Shown: positions 24,585 to 33,800 of the stretch, in pieces
How the letters are laid out: each line of letters starts with the position of its first letter
Position numbering within the stretch: the first letter of the stretch is position 1
Assembly (NCBI GenBank): GCA_951813625.1
Contig: CATOTS010000002.1
Span: forward strand, 1 to 64,000
DNA: 64,000 bases
Source: an uncultured Caldilineaceae bacterium
Lineage (GTDB): Bacteria > Chloroflexota > Anaerolineae > Caldilineales > Caldilineaceae
Reading direction: 5' to 3'
Program-made: the position numbers and the translations under genes
Notes under the pieces: model-generated
Seen by the model: only the letters and a program-made list of their open reading frames with translations
Told to the model about the DNA's origin: nothing
Database searches by the model: none

Positions 24585-25603
24585 TGAACAAGATCTCCCA
24601 AACTACGTTCTACCTCCCGGTTATATAGGTCGTCAAAGGTATCTGCAATGGCATTGGGTTCTATGTCGAGAAAAGCGTCTGCTGTGCGGCAGGCTATCTC
24701 TCCCGTCTCGTTCAACCTGTACAGTGAATGGAAAGCGACATAGTCGTCGCTCGTCTGCTGTAAGTCAAGCTCTTTGAGTATGACGTAATCGTGGGTGGCC
24801 AAAAGAATCTGAACGCCAGCACGCTGCAACTCCAGAAGGACTTCGATTACTACGCCAAAAAGTCTTGGATTGAGGTTGGTTTCAGGTTCGTCCCAAAACA
24901 GAACAGACCCATTCTGCAATACTCCGTTGCGGAGAAGAACCCACAGGAGTCCTAGCTTGCGTATCCCTTCGGCGAGCAAGGTGAATTCGATGTTGCCTTG
25001 TCGACCGCGCAGGTAAAACTCTTCGTTCTTAACCGCGATCTGACCCTTAATCGCCTTTTGCAGGATAGTAAACAGACGCCTTCGCTGATCGTCCATTGGA
25101 CCGCGGATGAGCGGCAGATAGGCGCGCTGCAATATGTCCGCATAGATTGTTTCAAAGTGAATCTCGCGCTGGGCATTTAGAGATGAGAAGCCGGGCCCGT
25201 TGGCAAGCATCTCTTTGACCGGTATGTACACGCTCTCGATTGGCGAACCTACCCAAGGGCTGGCTCCTGTGATGGTCGCCGAGCCCGATACCTTAGCGTG
25301 ATTGGAAAATGAGGCGCGCAGCCTCCGATCATCGCGGAACACCTCCGCCACGCCTCTGGTACTACCTTGTTGCCTTTTGACCAGGCGCCCCAGAGTGCGG
25401 CCGGATGGCAGAAAGACGTCAATGAGCTTGTCGGCGAAGGATGCCCCTGTCTTTGAAACGTCGCACGCCGCATAGCACACTTTCATCAAGTGTGTCTTGC
25501 CTGTTCCGTTTTCACCCACAAGAGCGTTGATGCCCGGAGAGAGTTCCAGATCCAGTTTCTTGAAAGCGGTGAAGCGTTCCAGCCTTACTCTGGTAAGAGT
25601 CAT
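24581..25603 (-). CDS. AAA/ABC-type ATPase (OLD/RecF-like, AAA15/AAA21 group), putative defence ATPase
   Basis: 340 residues beginning MTLTRVRLERFTAFKKLDLEL, the usual opening of SMC/RecF/OLD-like ATPases. Walker A GENGTGKT (30-37); signature-like LLAEGIRKLGLL (209-220); Walker B SVLFWDEPETNLNP with D238 and E239; switch histidine in LLATHD (H272). No TOPRIM or other effector domain is attached, so the overlapping downstream gene probably supplies the effector. ATPase-plus-nuclease pairs of this build occur in anti-phage systems such as Septu (PtuA/PtuB) and PARIS, but neither partner matches those exactly. Visibly lower G+C than the flanking metabolic genes indicates horizontal transfer. Confidence 0.88.
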   Translation of the reverse strand: MTLTRVRLERFTAFKKLDLELSPGINALVGENGTGKTHLMKVCYAACDVSKTGASFADKLIDVFLPSGRTLGRLVKRQQGSTRGVAEVFRDDRRLRASFSNHAKVSGSATITGASPWVGSPIESVYIPVKEMLANGPGFSSLNAQREIHFETIYADILQRAYLPLIRGPMDDQRRRLFTILQKAIKGQIAVKNEEFYLRGRQGNIEFTLLAEGIRKLGLLWVLLRNGVLQNGSVLFWDEPETNLNPRLFGVVIEVLLELQRAGVQILLATHDYVILKELDLQQTSDDYVAFHSLYRLNETGEIACRTADAFLDIEPNAIADTFDDLYNREVERSLGDLVH

Positions 25604-25781
25604 TTTCGATCGCCTTCTTTTTGCAAGGCAACACCAATGTCAGAGGAAAGCGACGACCGCTCAAACCCAAGTCTTTCTGCGTTCAAAGCTCCGAAGTGCT
25701 TGGGCGATTCCTCTACTATGCATTGAAGAATGCGAAATATGCAATGCGTAACAATCCACAATGCCGCTAGGGCAGTCGACC

Positions 25782-26855
25782 TTATCCCTCGTGCGCTTTG
25801 ATAATGTCGATGATCAACCCCACGTCCTGGCGGGCGTGCTCCAGCGATGTCCGCGACTTTCTGCCGTTGACGATGCAGTCCTGGAAATGGCGCAGCTCGC
25901 GCACGAATGCACTGTCCCAGTCGATGTAGGGCTCGGTGCGGTAGGTGGTGCCCTCGCTGTCGATTCCCTGTATCGACACGTTGGATAGGATGCCGCGCGA
26001 GAAGCCGGTCGGGTAGGCTACGATCACGCGTTTGTCATCGCCGTAGATTTCCAGTGTCTCTTTGAAGTCCCAAAGTTGCGGCAGGTCGATCCACGTTCCG
26101 ACACAGCGGGCGCCGTTTTCGTAGACCAGGGTGAAGGTAACCGCCCGACCCTCCTGCCAGATTTCCAAATGCGTCACCTCGACTGGAAGGCCCATGATCT
26201 CGCGCAGGCCGTAAAGGTCGTGAATCATGCTGCCGGCGAGGAGAAAGAAGGCACGCTCCACGTGGGGTGGAACGTCGCCGACGGCCTGGCGGCGCGCGGC
26301 CGCGCGGCCTTCAATTGCGCTTTGGAACGCGCCCTCGGGTAGGTCGTCGAAGCGGCGTACGTCGAACTGCTGCAGGTGCAAGTCGTTGCTCGGGTGCATG
26401 TGATTGATCTGTACGAAGCGCACGTCCATGCCGGCAGCTTCCCGTTTGGCGCGTTCGAACGCCGGGTCGTAGACCTTCATGTAGCCGGCCTGGCTCACAG
26501 TGCCCGCCCGGGCGCAGGCGTCGATCATCTCATCGCACTCTTCAAGAGAAAAGCAGACAGGCTTCTCGACGAAGACGTGTTTGCCGGCGTCGAAAGCTTC
26601 GACCGCGACGCCCTTCTTGGGGTCCGTCTGGCAGAGAAGCACCGCCTCCACATCGGACGCCAACAGGTCGCGGTAGTCGGTAAAGTGCTGCGGGACGTGG
26701 AAGCGGTTGGCCACGTAGCGGGACGCGTCGGCGGACACGTCACAGACTGCGGTCACCTCAAACTCATCCTGCAGCTCCTTCAAGTTTGGCATATGATGGA
26801 CCTGTGCGATTGCCCCGCACCCGATCACGCCGATCTTCACTCGTGTCACTTTCAT
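25782..26855 (-). CDS. Gfo/Idh/MocA-family oxidoreductase
   Basis: 357 residues. KIGVIGCGAIAQVHHMPNL carries the GxGxxx nucleotide-binding turn, and HVFVEKPVCFSLEE the catalytic EKP motif. The C-terminal domain includes GSMIHDLYGLREIMG, where the conserved His and Asp pair contacts substrate. It oxidises a sugar or cyclitol with NAD(P). It is 42 bp downstream of the cupin gene and forms the end of the SBP-permease-permease-cupin operon running from 31627, so its substrate is probably what that transporter imports. GGAGAC precedes the ATG. Confidence 0.92.
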   Translation of the reverse strand: MKVTRVKIGVIGCGAIAQVHHMPNLKELQDEFEVTAVCDVSADASRYVANRFHVPQHFTDYRDLLASDVEAVLLCQTDPKKGVAVEAFDAGKHVFVEKPVCFSLEECDEMIDACARAGTVSQAGYMKVYDPAFERAKREAAGMDVRFVQINHMHPSNDLHLQQFDVRRFDDLPEGAFQSAIEGRAAARRQAVGDVPPHVERAFFLLAGSMIHDLYGLREIMGLPVEVTHLEIWQEGRAVTFTLVYENGARCVGTWIDLPQLWDFKETLEIYGDDKRVIVAYPTGFSRGILSNVSIQGIDSEGTTYRTEPYIDWDSAFVRELRHFQDCIVNGRKSRTSLEHARQDVGLIIDIIKAHEG

Positions 26856-26897
26856 GTCTCCATTCAGTGGTCGGTGGTCTGTTGAGAAGGCTGCGGC

Positions 26898-27548
26898 TCA
26901 GGGGCCGGCGTATTCAGTGTCAACTGTGCGCGAGGTGAAGCTGTTCCACACGTCGGCCAAGGCAAAGGCGCGGCGAAAGGCCGGATAAAGAGTCTCCCAC
27001 ATCGCGTCGCGCGCGGCCAGGGCTGCCTCCTGGTCGCCTGCCGCCCGCGCCGCTTTGTAGGCTGCAATCTGCTCCCGTTGCGTACGTGTATTCGCATCGA
27101 CCGCGGCCAGCCAAGCCTCGGCTGCGGCCAGTTGCTGGTCGAGAATATCGTCGGTGGGCGTCGTGCGGTCTGGCTCGACGTCGTAGGACGTGTTCAGGAC
27201 GAAGCGGGGCGGCTCCTTGGTGCCGTCCTCTTTCCAGAGAGTGTGGGTTGGCTGGATGTGGGGCGTGACCGACAGGTACATGATGACCGGTTCGTCGCCT
27301 ACATTGCGCACTTCATGGGCTTCATCGGTCAGCGCGAGGCAGAGTTGGCCGGGCCCCAGCACTTCGGCATGGCCTTCGATCGTGAATTCCGCCTGGCCCT
27401 GCAGGATCAGAAAGATCTCGTGTCCCAGATCGTGCGTATGGCTCTGCGAAGTCTGGCCCACATCAATTTGCAAGAAGCGGGCGCGGATTTCAGGCGTCGT
27501 CAGCAGATTGCGGATGTCTTTGTGGAAGTCCAGGACCTGGAAGGGCAC
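26898..27548 (-). CDS. Cupin-domain protein
   Basis: 216 residues from a GTG start with AAGGAG 6 bp upstream. The single cupin domain (about 25-110) contains SHTHDLGHEIFLILQGQAEF and later DEAHEVRNVGDEP, giving the HxH...E and H metal ligands of cupin motifs 1 and 2. The C-terminal 90 residues form a charged helical region (AAEAWLAAVDANTRTQREQI, AYKAARAAGDQEAALAARDA). Cupins of this size in sugar operons act as isomerases, epimerases or small dioxygenases, or just bind ligands. Its position between permease and oxidoreductase suggests a step in processing the imported compound. Confidence 0.85.
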   Translation of the reverse strand: MPFQVLDFHKDIRNLLTTPEIRARFLQIDVGQTSQSHTHDLGHEIFLILQGQAEFTIEGHAEVLGPGQLCLALTDEAHEVRNVGDEPVIMYLSVTPHIQPTHTLWKEDGTKEPPRFVLNTSYDVEPDRTTPTDDILDQQLAAAEAWLAAVDANTRTQREQIAAYKAARAAGDQEAALAARDAMWETLYPAFRRAFALADVWNSFTSRTVDTEYAGP

Positions 27549-27748
27549 ACATCTCTCCTTGTTGCGATGTTGTTGAAATGAGAGTTGGCATTACCCGTTT
27601 CACTTTATCAGTTATGTGTGAAAATGGGGAAAGGCCATGATTTCCGAGGCGAAGGAGCCCTGCCGTCGGAAGAAAAGTCTGTTGGCTTTCGGCTGCATGG
27701 GTCGAGAGCTTGCCGAAGACGGAGAGCCAGGAAAAGAAGACCGGAAGC

Positions 27749-28678
27749 TCAGTCGATGCGGCGCCGCAGCTTCGGATCGAGGAAATCCCGGAATGCGTCG
27801 CCGAAGAGGTTGGCGGCCATAATCGCGGCTGTGATCGCCAAGCCGGGAAAGATCACAAGCCACCAGGGTGGACGAAAGGCCGCGGCCAGGACGCCGCCGA
27901 GCATATTGCCCCAACTCGGTTGGGGCGGCGGGATGCCCATCCCCAGAAAGCTCAAGGCGGACTCGGCGAAAATGGCGCCGCCCAGGTGCAAAGTCGCGAC
28001 CACCAAAATCGGAGCAATCGCCTGCGGCGCAACGTGGCGCACCATGATGCGCACATTCGACGCGCCGATCATGCGCGCCGCCTCAACATATGAGGTCTCT
28101 TTGATTGAAAGAACCACCGCGCGCGTAATGCGCGTCGCCGAGGGGATGCGCGTAACCGAGATGGCGACGATTACCGTGACGAGCCCTGCTCCGAGCACGA
28201 CCAGAAGCAACAGCGCCAGAATCAGGCCCGGGAATGACATCAGTACATCGACGACTCTTTGACTGAAAAGATCGAACCGTTGACCGAGATAGCCGCTGGC
28301 AATGCCCCAGACGAATCCGATCAGGTCACCGATGAAGACGGCGGTGATACTGACGATCAGGGTGATGCGCGAGCCGTAAATGATGCGGCTGAGGAGGTCG
28401 CGGCCCAACTGGTCGGTGCCGAGAAGGTGTTGGGTGGTTGGCGCGGCGCGGATGGCGCTGTAGTCGGCTTCGAGAGGGTCGTATGGCGAGAGTTGCGGCG
28501 CAAATACGGCCATGAAGAACATCAGCAGCCAGATGCTCACCGCGGCCGCGCCGATCGGCGAGGACTGCGTGAAACGGCGCACCGCGCCGCCAAATGCAAT
28601 GAATGGATTGGGCTGCCGGCCTTCGCCTTCTATTGTAAGTCCGCCGGAAGCGGCCGGCGGGGACCCTGTTGTTGCCAT
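27749..28678 (-). CDS. ABC transporter permease, DppC/OppC type
   Basis: 309 residues from MATTGSPPAASGG, the ATG preceded by AAAGGA at 6 bp (a longer frame reaches 28717). Landmarks are the first helix IGAAAVSIWLLMFFMAVFAP, QHLLGTDQLGRDLLSRIIYGSR, the EAA loop region SYVEAARMIGASNVRIMVRHVAPQ, and the ending SALSFLGMGIPPPQPSWGNML. It partners with the DppB-type permease 63 bp upstream. No ATPase gene occurs in the operon. Confidence 0.93.
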   Translation of the reverse strand: MATTGSPPAASGGLTIEGEGRQPNPFIAFGGAVRRFTQSSPIGAAAVSIWLLMFFMAVFAPQLSPYDPLEADYSAIRAAPTTQHLLGTDQLGRDLLSRIIYGSRITLIVSITAVFIGDLIGFVWGIASGYLGQRFDLFSQRVVDVLMSFPGLILALLLLVVLGAGLVTVIVAISVTRIPSATRITRAVVLSIKETSYVEAARMIGASNVRIMVRHVAPQAIAPILVVATLHLGGAIFAESALSFLGMGIPPPQPSWGNMLGGVLAAAFRPPWWLVIFPGLAITAAIMAANLFGDAFRDFLDPKLRRRID

Positions 28679-28741
28679 TTCGATTCCTTTAGCAAGTGAA
28701 CCGCGGGCAGGCGCCACCGGGTACCGTCATTGCGCCGGAGT

Positions 28742-29704
28742 TCACGATTCGTAGCGAATGCGGGGGTCGAGAAATGCGTAGCTGAGATCAACGATAAGAT
28801 TGATGAAGACGTAGATCAGGCCGTAGAGCAGGACCAGGTTTTGGATCATCATCCAGTCCCGTTCGGTCATGCCCTGCACAAGCAGTTTGCCGAGACCCGG
28901 TACGGCGAAGGCCGTCTCGACCGAAACAGCGCCCCCCAGCAGACCGCCGAGCGCCAGTCCGGTTGTCGTGACGACGGGCAGCATCGCATTCTTAAAAACG
29001 TGCCGCCAGACGACGAGCGACTCGCGCAATCCCTTGGCCCGCGCGGTACGGATATAGTCCTCGTACAGGACCTCGAGCGCGGCGGAGCGTGCCATGCGCG
29101 CTGTCGCCGCCGAAAGACCCAGGCCAAGCGCCAGGGCAGGCAGCACCGTCATTGACAGGTTGCCCAGCGGGTCCTCCCACAGCTGGATAATCGTGATCGG
29201 GGGCCGCCAGGTGAACACGAGAACGGTGAATAGGATGATCAGCAGCCCCAGCCAGTAGCTGGGCACGGCGATGAAGACGGTGATGCCGACGCGCGATAGA
29301 TGGTCCATCATCGAGTTGCGCCACATCGCGCTCAACATCCCAATCGGGACCCCGATGAGCCAGGAGAGCAACACGGCCATGATCGCAATTTGTGCTGAAA
29401 TCGGCCCCCGCCGCAGGATCATGCCGCTAATCGGCTCCTTGTTCCAGAAGGAGGAGCCCATATCGCCGCTGATGACCTGTCCGATCCAGTTCAGGTACTG
29501 AATGTAAAGCGGTTTGTCGAGACCGAGGCTGGCGCGCAGCGCCTGCAGCTCATCTTCACTCAAAACATAGATGCCGTCCGACTCGGAAACGATCAACTGC
29601 AGCGGGTCGCCGGGAATCACCCGCATCGCCAGAAAGATGAGGATCGTGACGCCGATGACGGTCGGTATGGCGATGAGCAGGCGGTTCAAAAGGTATTTTG
29701 ACAT
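28742..29704 (-). CDS. ABC transporter permease, DppB/OppB type
   Basis: 320 residues. It begins MSKYLLNRLLIAIPTVIGVTIL with the RVIPGDPLQL motif that follows the first helix in DppB proteins. SLGLDKPLYIQYLNWIGQV lies in the long external loop, the EAA loop at YEDYIRTARAKGLRESLVVWRHVFKNA docks the ATPase, and the tail AFLDPRIRYES is typical. It stands between the binding-protein gene (29894-31627) and its DppC partner. A perfect 14-bp stem-loop sits in the 189-bp gap before it. Confidence 0.94.
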   Translation of the reverse strand: MSKYLLNRLLIAIPTVIGVTILIFLAMRVIPGDPLQLIVSESDGIYVLSEDELQALRASLGLDKPLYIQYLNWIGQVISGDMGSSFWNKEPISGMILRRGPISAQIAIMAVLLSWLIGVPIGMLSAMWRNSMMDHLSRVGITVFIAVPSYWLGLLIILFTVLVFTWRPPITIIQLWEDPLGNLSMTVLPALALGLGLSAATARMARSAALEVLYEDYIRTARAKGLRESLVVWRHVFKNAMLPVVTTTGLALGGLLGGAVSVETAFAVPGLGKLLVQGMTERDWMMIQNLVLLYGLIYVFINLIVDLSYAFLDPRIRYES

Positions 29705-29739
29705 GTGCGTTCAGAGGGAAGTTGCGAAGCTTCATCGAA

Positions 29740-29784
29740 TGGGCGGCGCAACAAGGCCCGTTCGCTGGACTGTTGCGCCGCCCA
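29740..29784 (-). promoter_or_regulatory. Intercistronic stem-loop between binding protein and permease
   Basis: TGGGCGGCGCAACA (29740-29753) pairs perfectly with TGTTGCGCCGCCCA (29771-29784) around a 17-nt loop. It lies between the SBP stop and the DppB-type permease start on minus, without a T-run. Such hairpins commonly stabilise the upstream SBP message and reduce read-through into permease genes. Confidence 0.6.
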
Positions 29785-29893
29785 ATGGGAGTTCAGTTTT
29801 CAGTGGCCGGACTGCGGCTGTTTCGCCTTCCAGCCTGCCATTCCGCAGGGCTTACCGCTGCCCGGCCGATGATTGTCGACCACCGCCCTGTTT

Positions 29894-31627
29894 CTAGGCG
29901 TCAGGGTCGATCCAGACCGTTTCCATGCGGCCCCACTCGGCGAAGGCGCGCTGGTCGAGCGCCAGGCCATTGACCCGGTTGTTCCACATCGGCAGGTGGA
30001 ACGTATAGCCGACCAGGTACTCGGGCGGGTTCTCGTCGAGCAGGTTCTGGGCTTCGCCGATCTGCCCTTGCCGCGTGTCGACGTCCAGCTCCACGTCGAT
30101 CTCGGCGAGCAGAGCGTCGAATTCAGCGTTGCTGTAGGCGCCGAAGTTCTGCGAGCCGTCGGCGTGCCACCACAGATTGCCGCGCGGGGAGATGTCGGAG
30201 ACAGCGTGGCCGCGTGTGTGGACCATCAGCTGGTAGTTGCCGGTGGACTGCTCGGAGCCGAGCAAGGCACGCTCGACGATGCGAATGTCGGTCTCGATGT
30301 TGAGTTGCCGCTTGAGCATATCCTGGAACGCGGGCGCCAGCAGCTCGCCCTGCGGTCCGGCCGCCGCCAGCAGTTCGACGCCGGAAATACCGTCGCCGTA
30401 GCCGGCATCCGCCATCAGCTGATGTGCCGTCGCGATGTCCTCATCCTTGTCCGCCCTGTAGCCGGGCATCGTCGACAGCGCTTCCGGCGTCGTGGCGTAG
30501 GGATCGCCCTGCGGCACCCAGCGCGTGACGTTGATCAACTCCTGCGTGCCGAACGCGGCCGCCAGATTCTGCTTGCTGACCGCCAGATGGATGGCCTTGC
30601 GTACGCGCGGATCGTCGAAGGGCGCTTCGCGGTTGTTGATGAAGACCCAGTAGGCGCCGAAGTTGGCTAGCTTGTTGACCTGCACGCTGTCGGGGCGGTT
30701 CATGCCCTCGTCCCACGTCTCCTTGGCCACATTCCACGACATATCGGCCTGATCGGTCAGCACGGCGGTGCCGCGGTCGGACCAGGCGGGCACGTGCAGC
30801 AGCTCGATGCCGTCGATGTAAGGCAGCTCCGGATCCCAGTAGTCGGGATTGCGCTCCAGCACCCACTTCTCTGCCGGAAGATGCTCTACGAAGCGGAATG
30901 CGCCCGTCCCGGGAGCGACCACTTCGCGCATATCGTAGTTGTTCTCTTCCAGGGATTTCTCCGAGTAGATCAACGCATTGGTGGGCGTGAGCAGGTTGAG
31001 GAAGAAGGGCCGCGGCGAGTTCAGGTTGAAGCGCACGGTCATATCGTCCACCGCTTCGACCGAGTCGACGAAGGTGAAGTTGGCCTTGAGCGGGCTGACG
31101 ATGCCTTCGGGCGGATCGAGAATGCGGTTGAAAGTAGCAACGACGTCGGCGGCTGAGAAAGCCTCGCCATCGTGGTACGTTACGCCTTCACGTAGGTGGA
31201 AGGTGTAGGACAGACCACCCTCGCCGACGTCCCAGCTCTCGGCCAGGTCAGGGATGATTGTGCGCAGGCCGTCTACCAGGTTGTTCCGCACCAGGTTGTT
31301 GTACATGTGCGACAGGACATGGGTGCCGCCGCCCTGGTGTGCATCAAAGTGGCTCATCGTTACGCCGAAGGCGGTGCGCAGGATGCCGCCGCGCTTTGGG
31401 TTGCCGCCCGGACGCATCATGCCGGCGCCGGTTGCGACTGCCTCAGGCGTGGGAACCGCCGTCGGCGCGGCGGGCGCAGCGCCCTGGTCGACGGCGCCGC
31501 CAGCGGGGGCGCATGCAGCCAGTGCGGATGCAGCCGCACCTGCCGCCATCAATTTCAGAAAAGAGCGGCGGCCAACATCGCGGGCGCCATTGTCCACGTT
31601 CGGGGCCGAGTTCAACTTCCTTGCCAT
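29894..31627 (-). CDS. ABC solute-binding lipoprotein, family 5
   Basis: 577 residues from MARKLNSAPNVDNGARDVGR; an upstream open stretch to 31789 has no signal-peptide character and is rejected. RRSFLKLMAAGAAASALAAC is a twin-arginine signal with lipobox. Mature features are YTFHLREGVTYHDGEAFSAADVVATF at about 145-170, GTGAFRFVEHLPAEKW, and DPRVRKAIHLAVSKQNLAAAFG, all typical of family 5. It is the first gene of the operon SBP, DppB, DppC, cupin, Gfo/Idh. It shares style but not close identity with the tandem pair at 3036-6921. A good sigma-70 promoter is found upstream at 31812-31840. Ligand unknown. Confidence 0.94.
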   Translation of the reverse strand: MARKLNSAPNVDNGARDVGRRSFLKLMAAGAAASALAACAPAGGAVDQGAAPAAPTAVPTPEAVATGAGMMRPGGNPKRGGILRTAFGVTMSHFDAHQGGGTHVLSHMYNNLVRNNLVDGLRTIIPDLAESWDVGEGGLSYTFHLREGVTYHDGEAFSAADVVATFNRILDPPEGIVSPLKANFTFVDSVEAVDDMTVRFNLNSPRPFFLNLLTPTNALIYSEKSLEENNYDMREVVAPGTGAFRFVEHLPAEKWVLERNPDYWDPELPYIDGIELLHVPAWSDRGTAVLTDQADMSWNVAKETWDEGMNRPDSVQVNKLANFGAYWVFINNREAPFDDPRVRKAIHLAVSKQNLAAAFGTQELINVTRWVPQGDPYATTPEALSTMPGYRADKDEDIATAHQLMADAGYGDGISGVELLAAAGPQGELLAPAFQDMLKRQLNIETDIRIVERALLGSEQSTGNYQLMVHTRGHAVSDISPRGNLWWHADGSQNFGAYSNAEFDALLAEIDVELDVDTRQGQIGEAQNLLDENPPEYLVGYTFHLPMWNNRVNGLALDQRAFAEWGRMETVWIDPDA

Positions 31628-31811
31628 TGGTTGTAGCTCCTGTTCTCTTGGTGATTTGCCGGATGGTCCGGGTCTCGCGTGCGCCCACACCGTCAACCTG
31701 AACCCGTATTGCCTGACGCAGTGGCCGCGATAAATAAAGCGCCAGGATTCGGCGGCGCCAGGCAAGGGCAGGTTGCAAATGGGATTCACGCTAGCCCAGA
31801 GATCGTGCTAC

Positions 31812-31840
31812 ATTATAGGGTAAGAGCAGATCAGGGGCAA
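31812..31840 (-). promoter_or_regulatory. Candidate sigma-70 promoter of the SBP-permease-cupin operon
   Basis: On minus, TTGCCC (31840-31835) is followed after exactly 17 bp by a perfect TATAAT (31817-31812). It faces the SBP gene at 31627 with a leader of about 180 nt and lies in the divergent gap shared with the GH172-like gene. Confidence 0.55.
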
Positions 31841-31898
31841 AGATTTTGCTGCGTCATTCCAGACCAACCGTTTCGGCCCTGTCAGGAGAACCGGATCG

Positions 31899-33032
31899 AT
31901 GCTATCTGACATCTCGACTTTGCGCACGGCGCGTAGCGGTCGCGCCTCCTCGTGGGACACCAGCGGGCGCAACGCCGACGCCTGGATCATTCCCGCCGGG
32001 CAGAGCCGCGTGCTGGCCGACCTCAGCGGACCGTGTGTAATCACCCACATCTGGATGACCCAGCGCAACCATTATCGCGACTGTCTGTTGAAGATCAGCT
32101 GGGATAACGCCGCGCATCCCAGCGTGCTCGCGCCCCTGGGGGACTTCTTCGGCCTCGGAAACGGGATCGTAAACTCCTACCAGTCGCAGCTATTCAGCGC
32201 GTCCACGCACTGGAACAACGAGTTTGAAGCCGGCTGCGCGCTCAACTGTTATGCGCCGATGCCTTTCCGCGAGCGCGCGCTGGTGGAGCTGATAAACGAG
32301 AGCGCAGAAGATCATCGTCAGTATTTCTATCTGGACTACGAGCAAATGGACGAGTTGCCTTCAGAGCGCGGCTATTTCCACGCCGAGTTCCGCCGCGCAA
32401 ATCCCTTTGGTGGCTGGGGAGACGAGATCACCGTCAACAGGCCGGAGGCCAATGTTGTCAACAAGGAAAGGCAGGCCTGGGAGGACAATTACGTAATTCT
32501 GGATACGAAAGGACGAGGCCATTACATCGGCTGCACGCTCTCCGTCACCAACTTTCAGGGCACCTGGTGGGGCGAGGGCGATGATATGATCTGGGTGGAC
32601 GGCTACAAGTGGCCGCCCGACCTGCACGGCACCGGCAGCGAGGACTATCTGAACCAGGCGTGGGGCATGCAGCGGAACGCCTTCCTGCGCAACGGCTCCT
32701 CGATCTTCGAGGAGGATACCGGCGGATACCAGTCCTCATACGTGCTGCACCTGGAAAACCCGGTGCGCTTTGAGCAAGAGGTGAAGGTAACGATCGAGCA
32801 CGGCCATGGCAACCATCTGGCCAACGAGATGTCGTCGGTGGCCTACTGGTATGCGGCCGAACCTTCTGAAGCGGTTGATCCGCCGCCAAGGGAGCAACGT
32901 CAACCGGTGTTGCGGGACAACCTTGGAAACTGGCTATACGATGAGAGCAGCCGGACGCCGGCGAGGCCGGTTTCCGTAAGCGAAGAGATGCTGGAGATGA
33001 AAAAACGCTGGGCCGAGCGAAACGCCGGCTGA
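31899..33032 (+). CDS. DUF2961 / glycoside hydrolase family 172 protein
   Basis: 377 residues, no signal peptide. DUF2961 traits: an N-terminal jelly-roll with SSWDTSGRNADAWIIPAGQS, then CVITHIWMT, FFGLGNGIVNSYQS, NCYAPMPFRERALVELINE, and the hallmark DLHGTGSEDYLNQAWGM at about 245-261. Family GH172 members act on fructofuranose or D-arabinofuranose linkages and assemble as viral-capsid-like hexamers of trimers. Here the enzyme would be cytoplasmic and would act on an imported glycoside. It is divergent from the SBP-permease operon, which may deliver its substrate. Family call is firm; linkage specificity is not readable. Confidence 0.88.
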   Translation: MLSDISTLRTARSGRASSWDTSGRNADAWIIPAGQSRVLADLSGPCVITHIWMTQRNHYRDCLLKISWDNAAHPSVLAPLGDFFGLGNGIVNSYQSQLFSASTHWNNEFEAGCALNCYAPMPFRERALVELINESAEDHRQYFYLDYEQMDELPSERGYFHAEFRRANPFGGWGDEITVNRPEANVVNKERQAWEDNYVILDTKGRGHYIGCTLSVTNFQGTWWGEGDDMIWVDGYKWPPDLHGTGSEDYLNQAWGMQRNAFLRNGSSIFEEDTGGYQSSYVLHLENPVRFEQEVKVTIEHGHGNHLANEMSSVAYWYAAEPSEAVDPPPREQRQPVLRDNLGNWLYDESSRTPARPVSVSEEMLEMKKRWAERNAG

Positions 33033-33038
33033 TTTGAA

Positions 33039-33536
33039 CTACGCCGCGTCCGGCGGAGCCATCTGGCGGTATTTCCCGGCGTAAAAGAGAACCGGTTCGC
33101 CCGCGTCATATTCGAGATAGTCGACCTGCCCGATGTAGAGAGTATGATCGCCGGCGGGGTGGGCGTCGACCACCCTGCACACGAAGTAGGCCAGGCCGTC
33201 CGGCAGGACCGGATAGTCATGGCGGCGTTCGAACTCCACATTCAGCCCTTCGACCGGCCAGCCGGCAAAATGGCTGCTGTAGTCCTCCTGGTCGTGGCGC
33301 AGGATGCTGATCGCATAGCGCCCGGTCTGTTTCAACAGCTCATGCAGCCTCGCCTTGTGCCCGACAGAGATGACCACGAGGGGCGGGTCCAATGAGACCG
33401 ACATGAACGCGTTGGCGGTCATGCCGTGCACTTCGCCGTCCAGTTCGGTGGTGGCGACGGTGATTCCGGTGGCGAAGAGGCCGCAGGCGTTGCGGAGTTC
33501 GCGGGGGTCGATGGATGCGGCGTTGTTGGCGGTCAT
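33039..33536 (-). CDS. Flavin reductase-like domain protein (FMN-binding)
   Basis: 165 residues from MTANNAASIDPRELRNACGL; the frame extends to 33605 but those residues are outside the family fold. LFATGITVATTELDGEVHGMTANAFMSVSLDPPLVVISVG is the flavin reductase split-barrel signature (TGV/T-V-T ... G-M-T-A-N-A ... S-L-P-P), with FMN bound by the TANA/SLDPP loops. Such proteins supply reduced flavin to two-component monooxygenases. No monooxygenase large subunit is nearby, so its partner is unknown. It converges with the GH172 gene, 6 bp between ends. Confidence 0.88.
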   Translation of the reverse strand: MTANNAASIDPRELRNACGLFATGITVATTELDGEVHGMTANAFMSVSLDPPLVVISVGHKARLHELLKQTGRYAISILRHDQEDYSSHFAGWPVEGLNVEFERRHDYPVLPDGLAYFVCRVVDAHPAGDHTLYIGQVDYLEYDAGEPVLFYAGKYRQMAPPDAA

Positions 33537-33800
33537 GGGCAGGTCCGTGTGGCGTTGCTTGCTGGATAAGAGCTGTGTGAGCGGGACGACTCGTCCGGAA
33601 GGCAAGTCAGCCTTCGAGGCGAGTCATAGGCTCGATGTATGCGATACTCAAATCATGGTCAGAATTGACAAATGGGCTGTCGATGATAGGATACCACGAA
33701 ATCGGCCGTGAATCACATGGGTCTAACGTTGGGGCGAAATCGCTGCGGGGCCGCGTCTGCGCCCAGCCCCAATCGTGAGACCGAACAACGGACTCAACTG

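Noticed and set aside
33708..33800. Longer N-terminus for the epimerase (start at 33708)
   Set aside because: The extra 31 residues lack similarity and the TGxxGxxG motif would lie far from the N-terminus, unlike the family.
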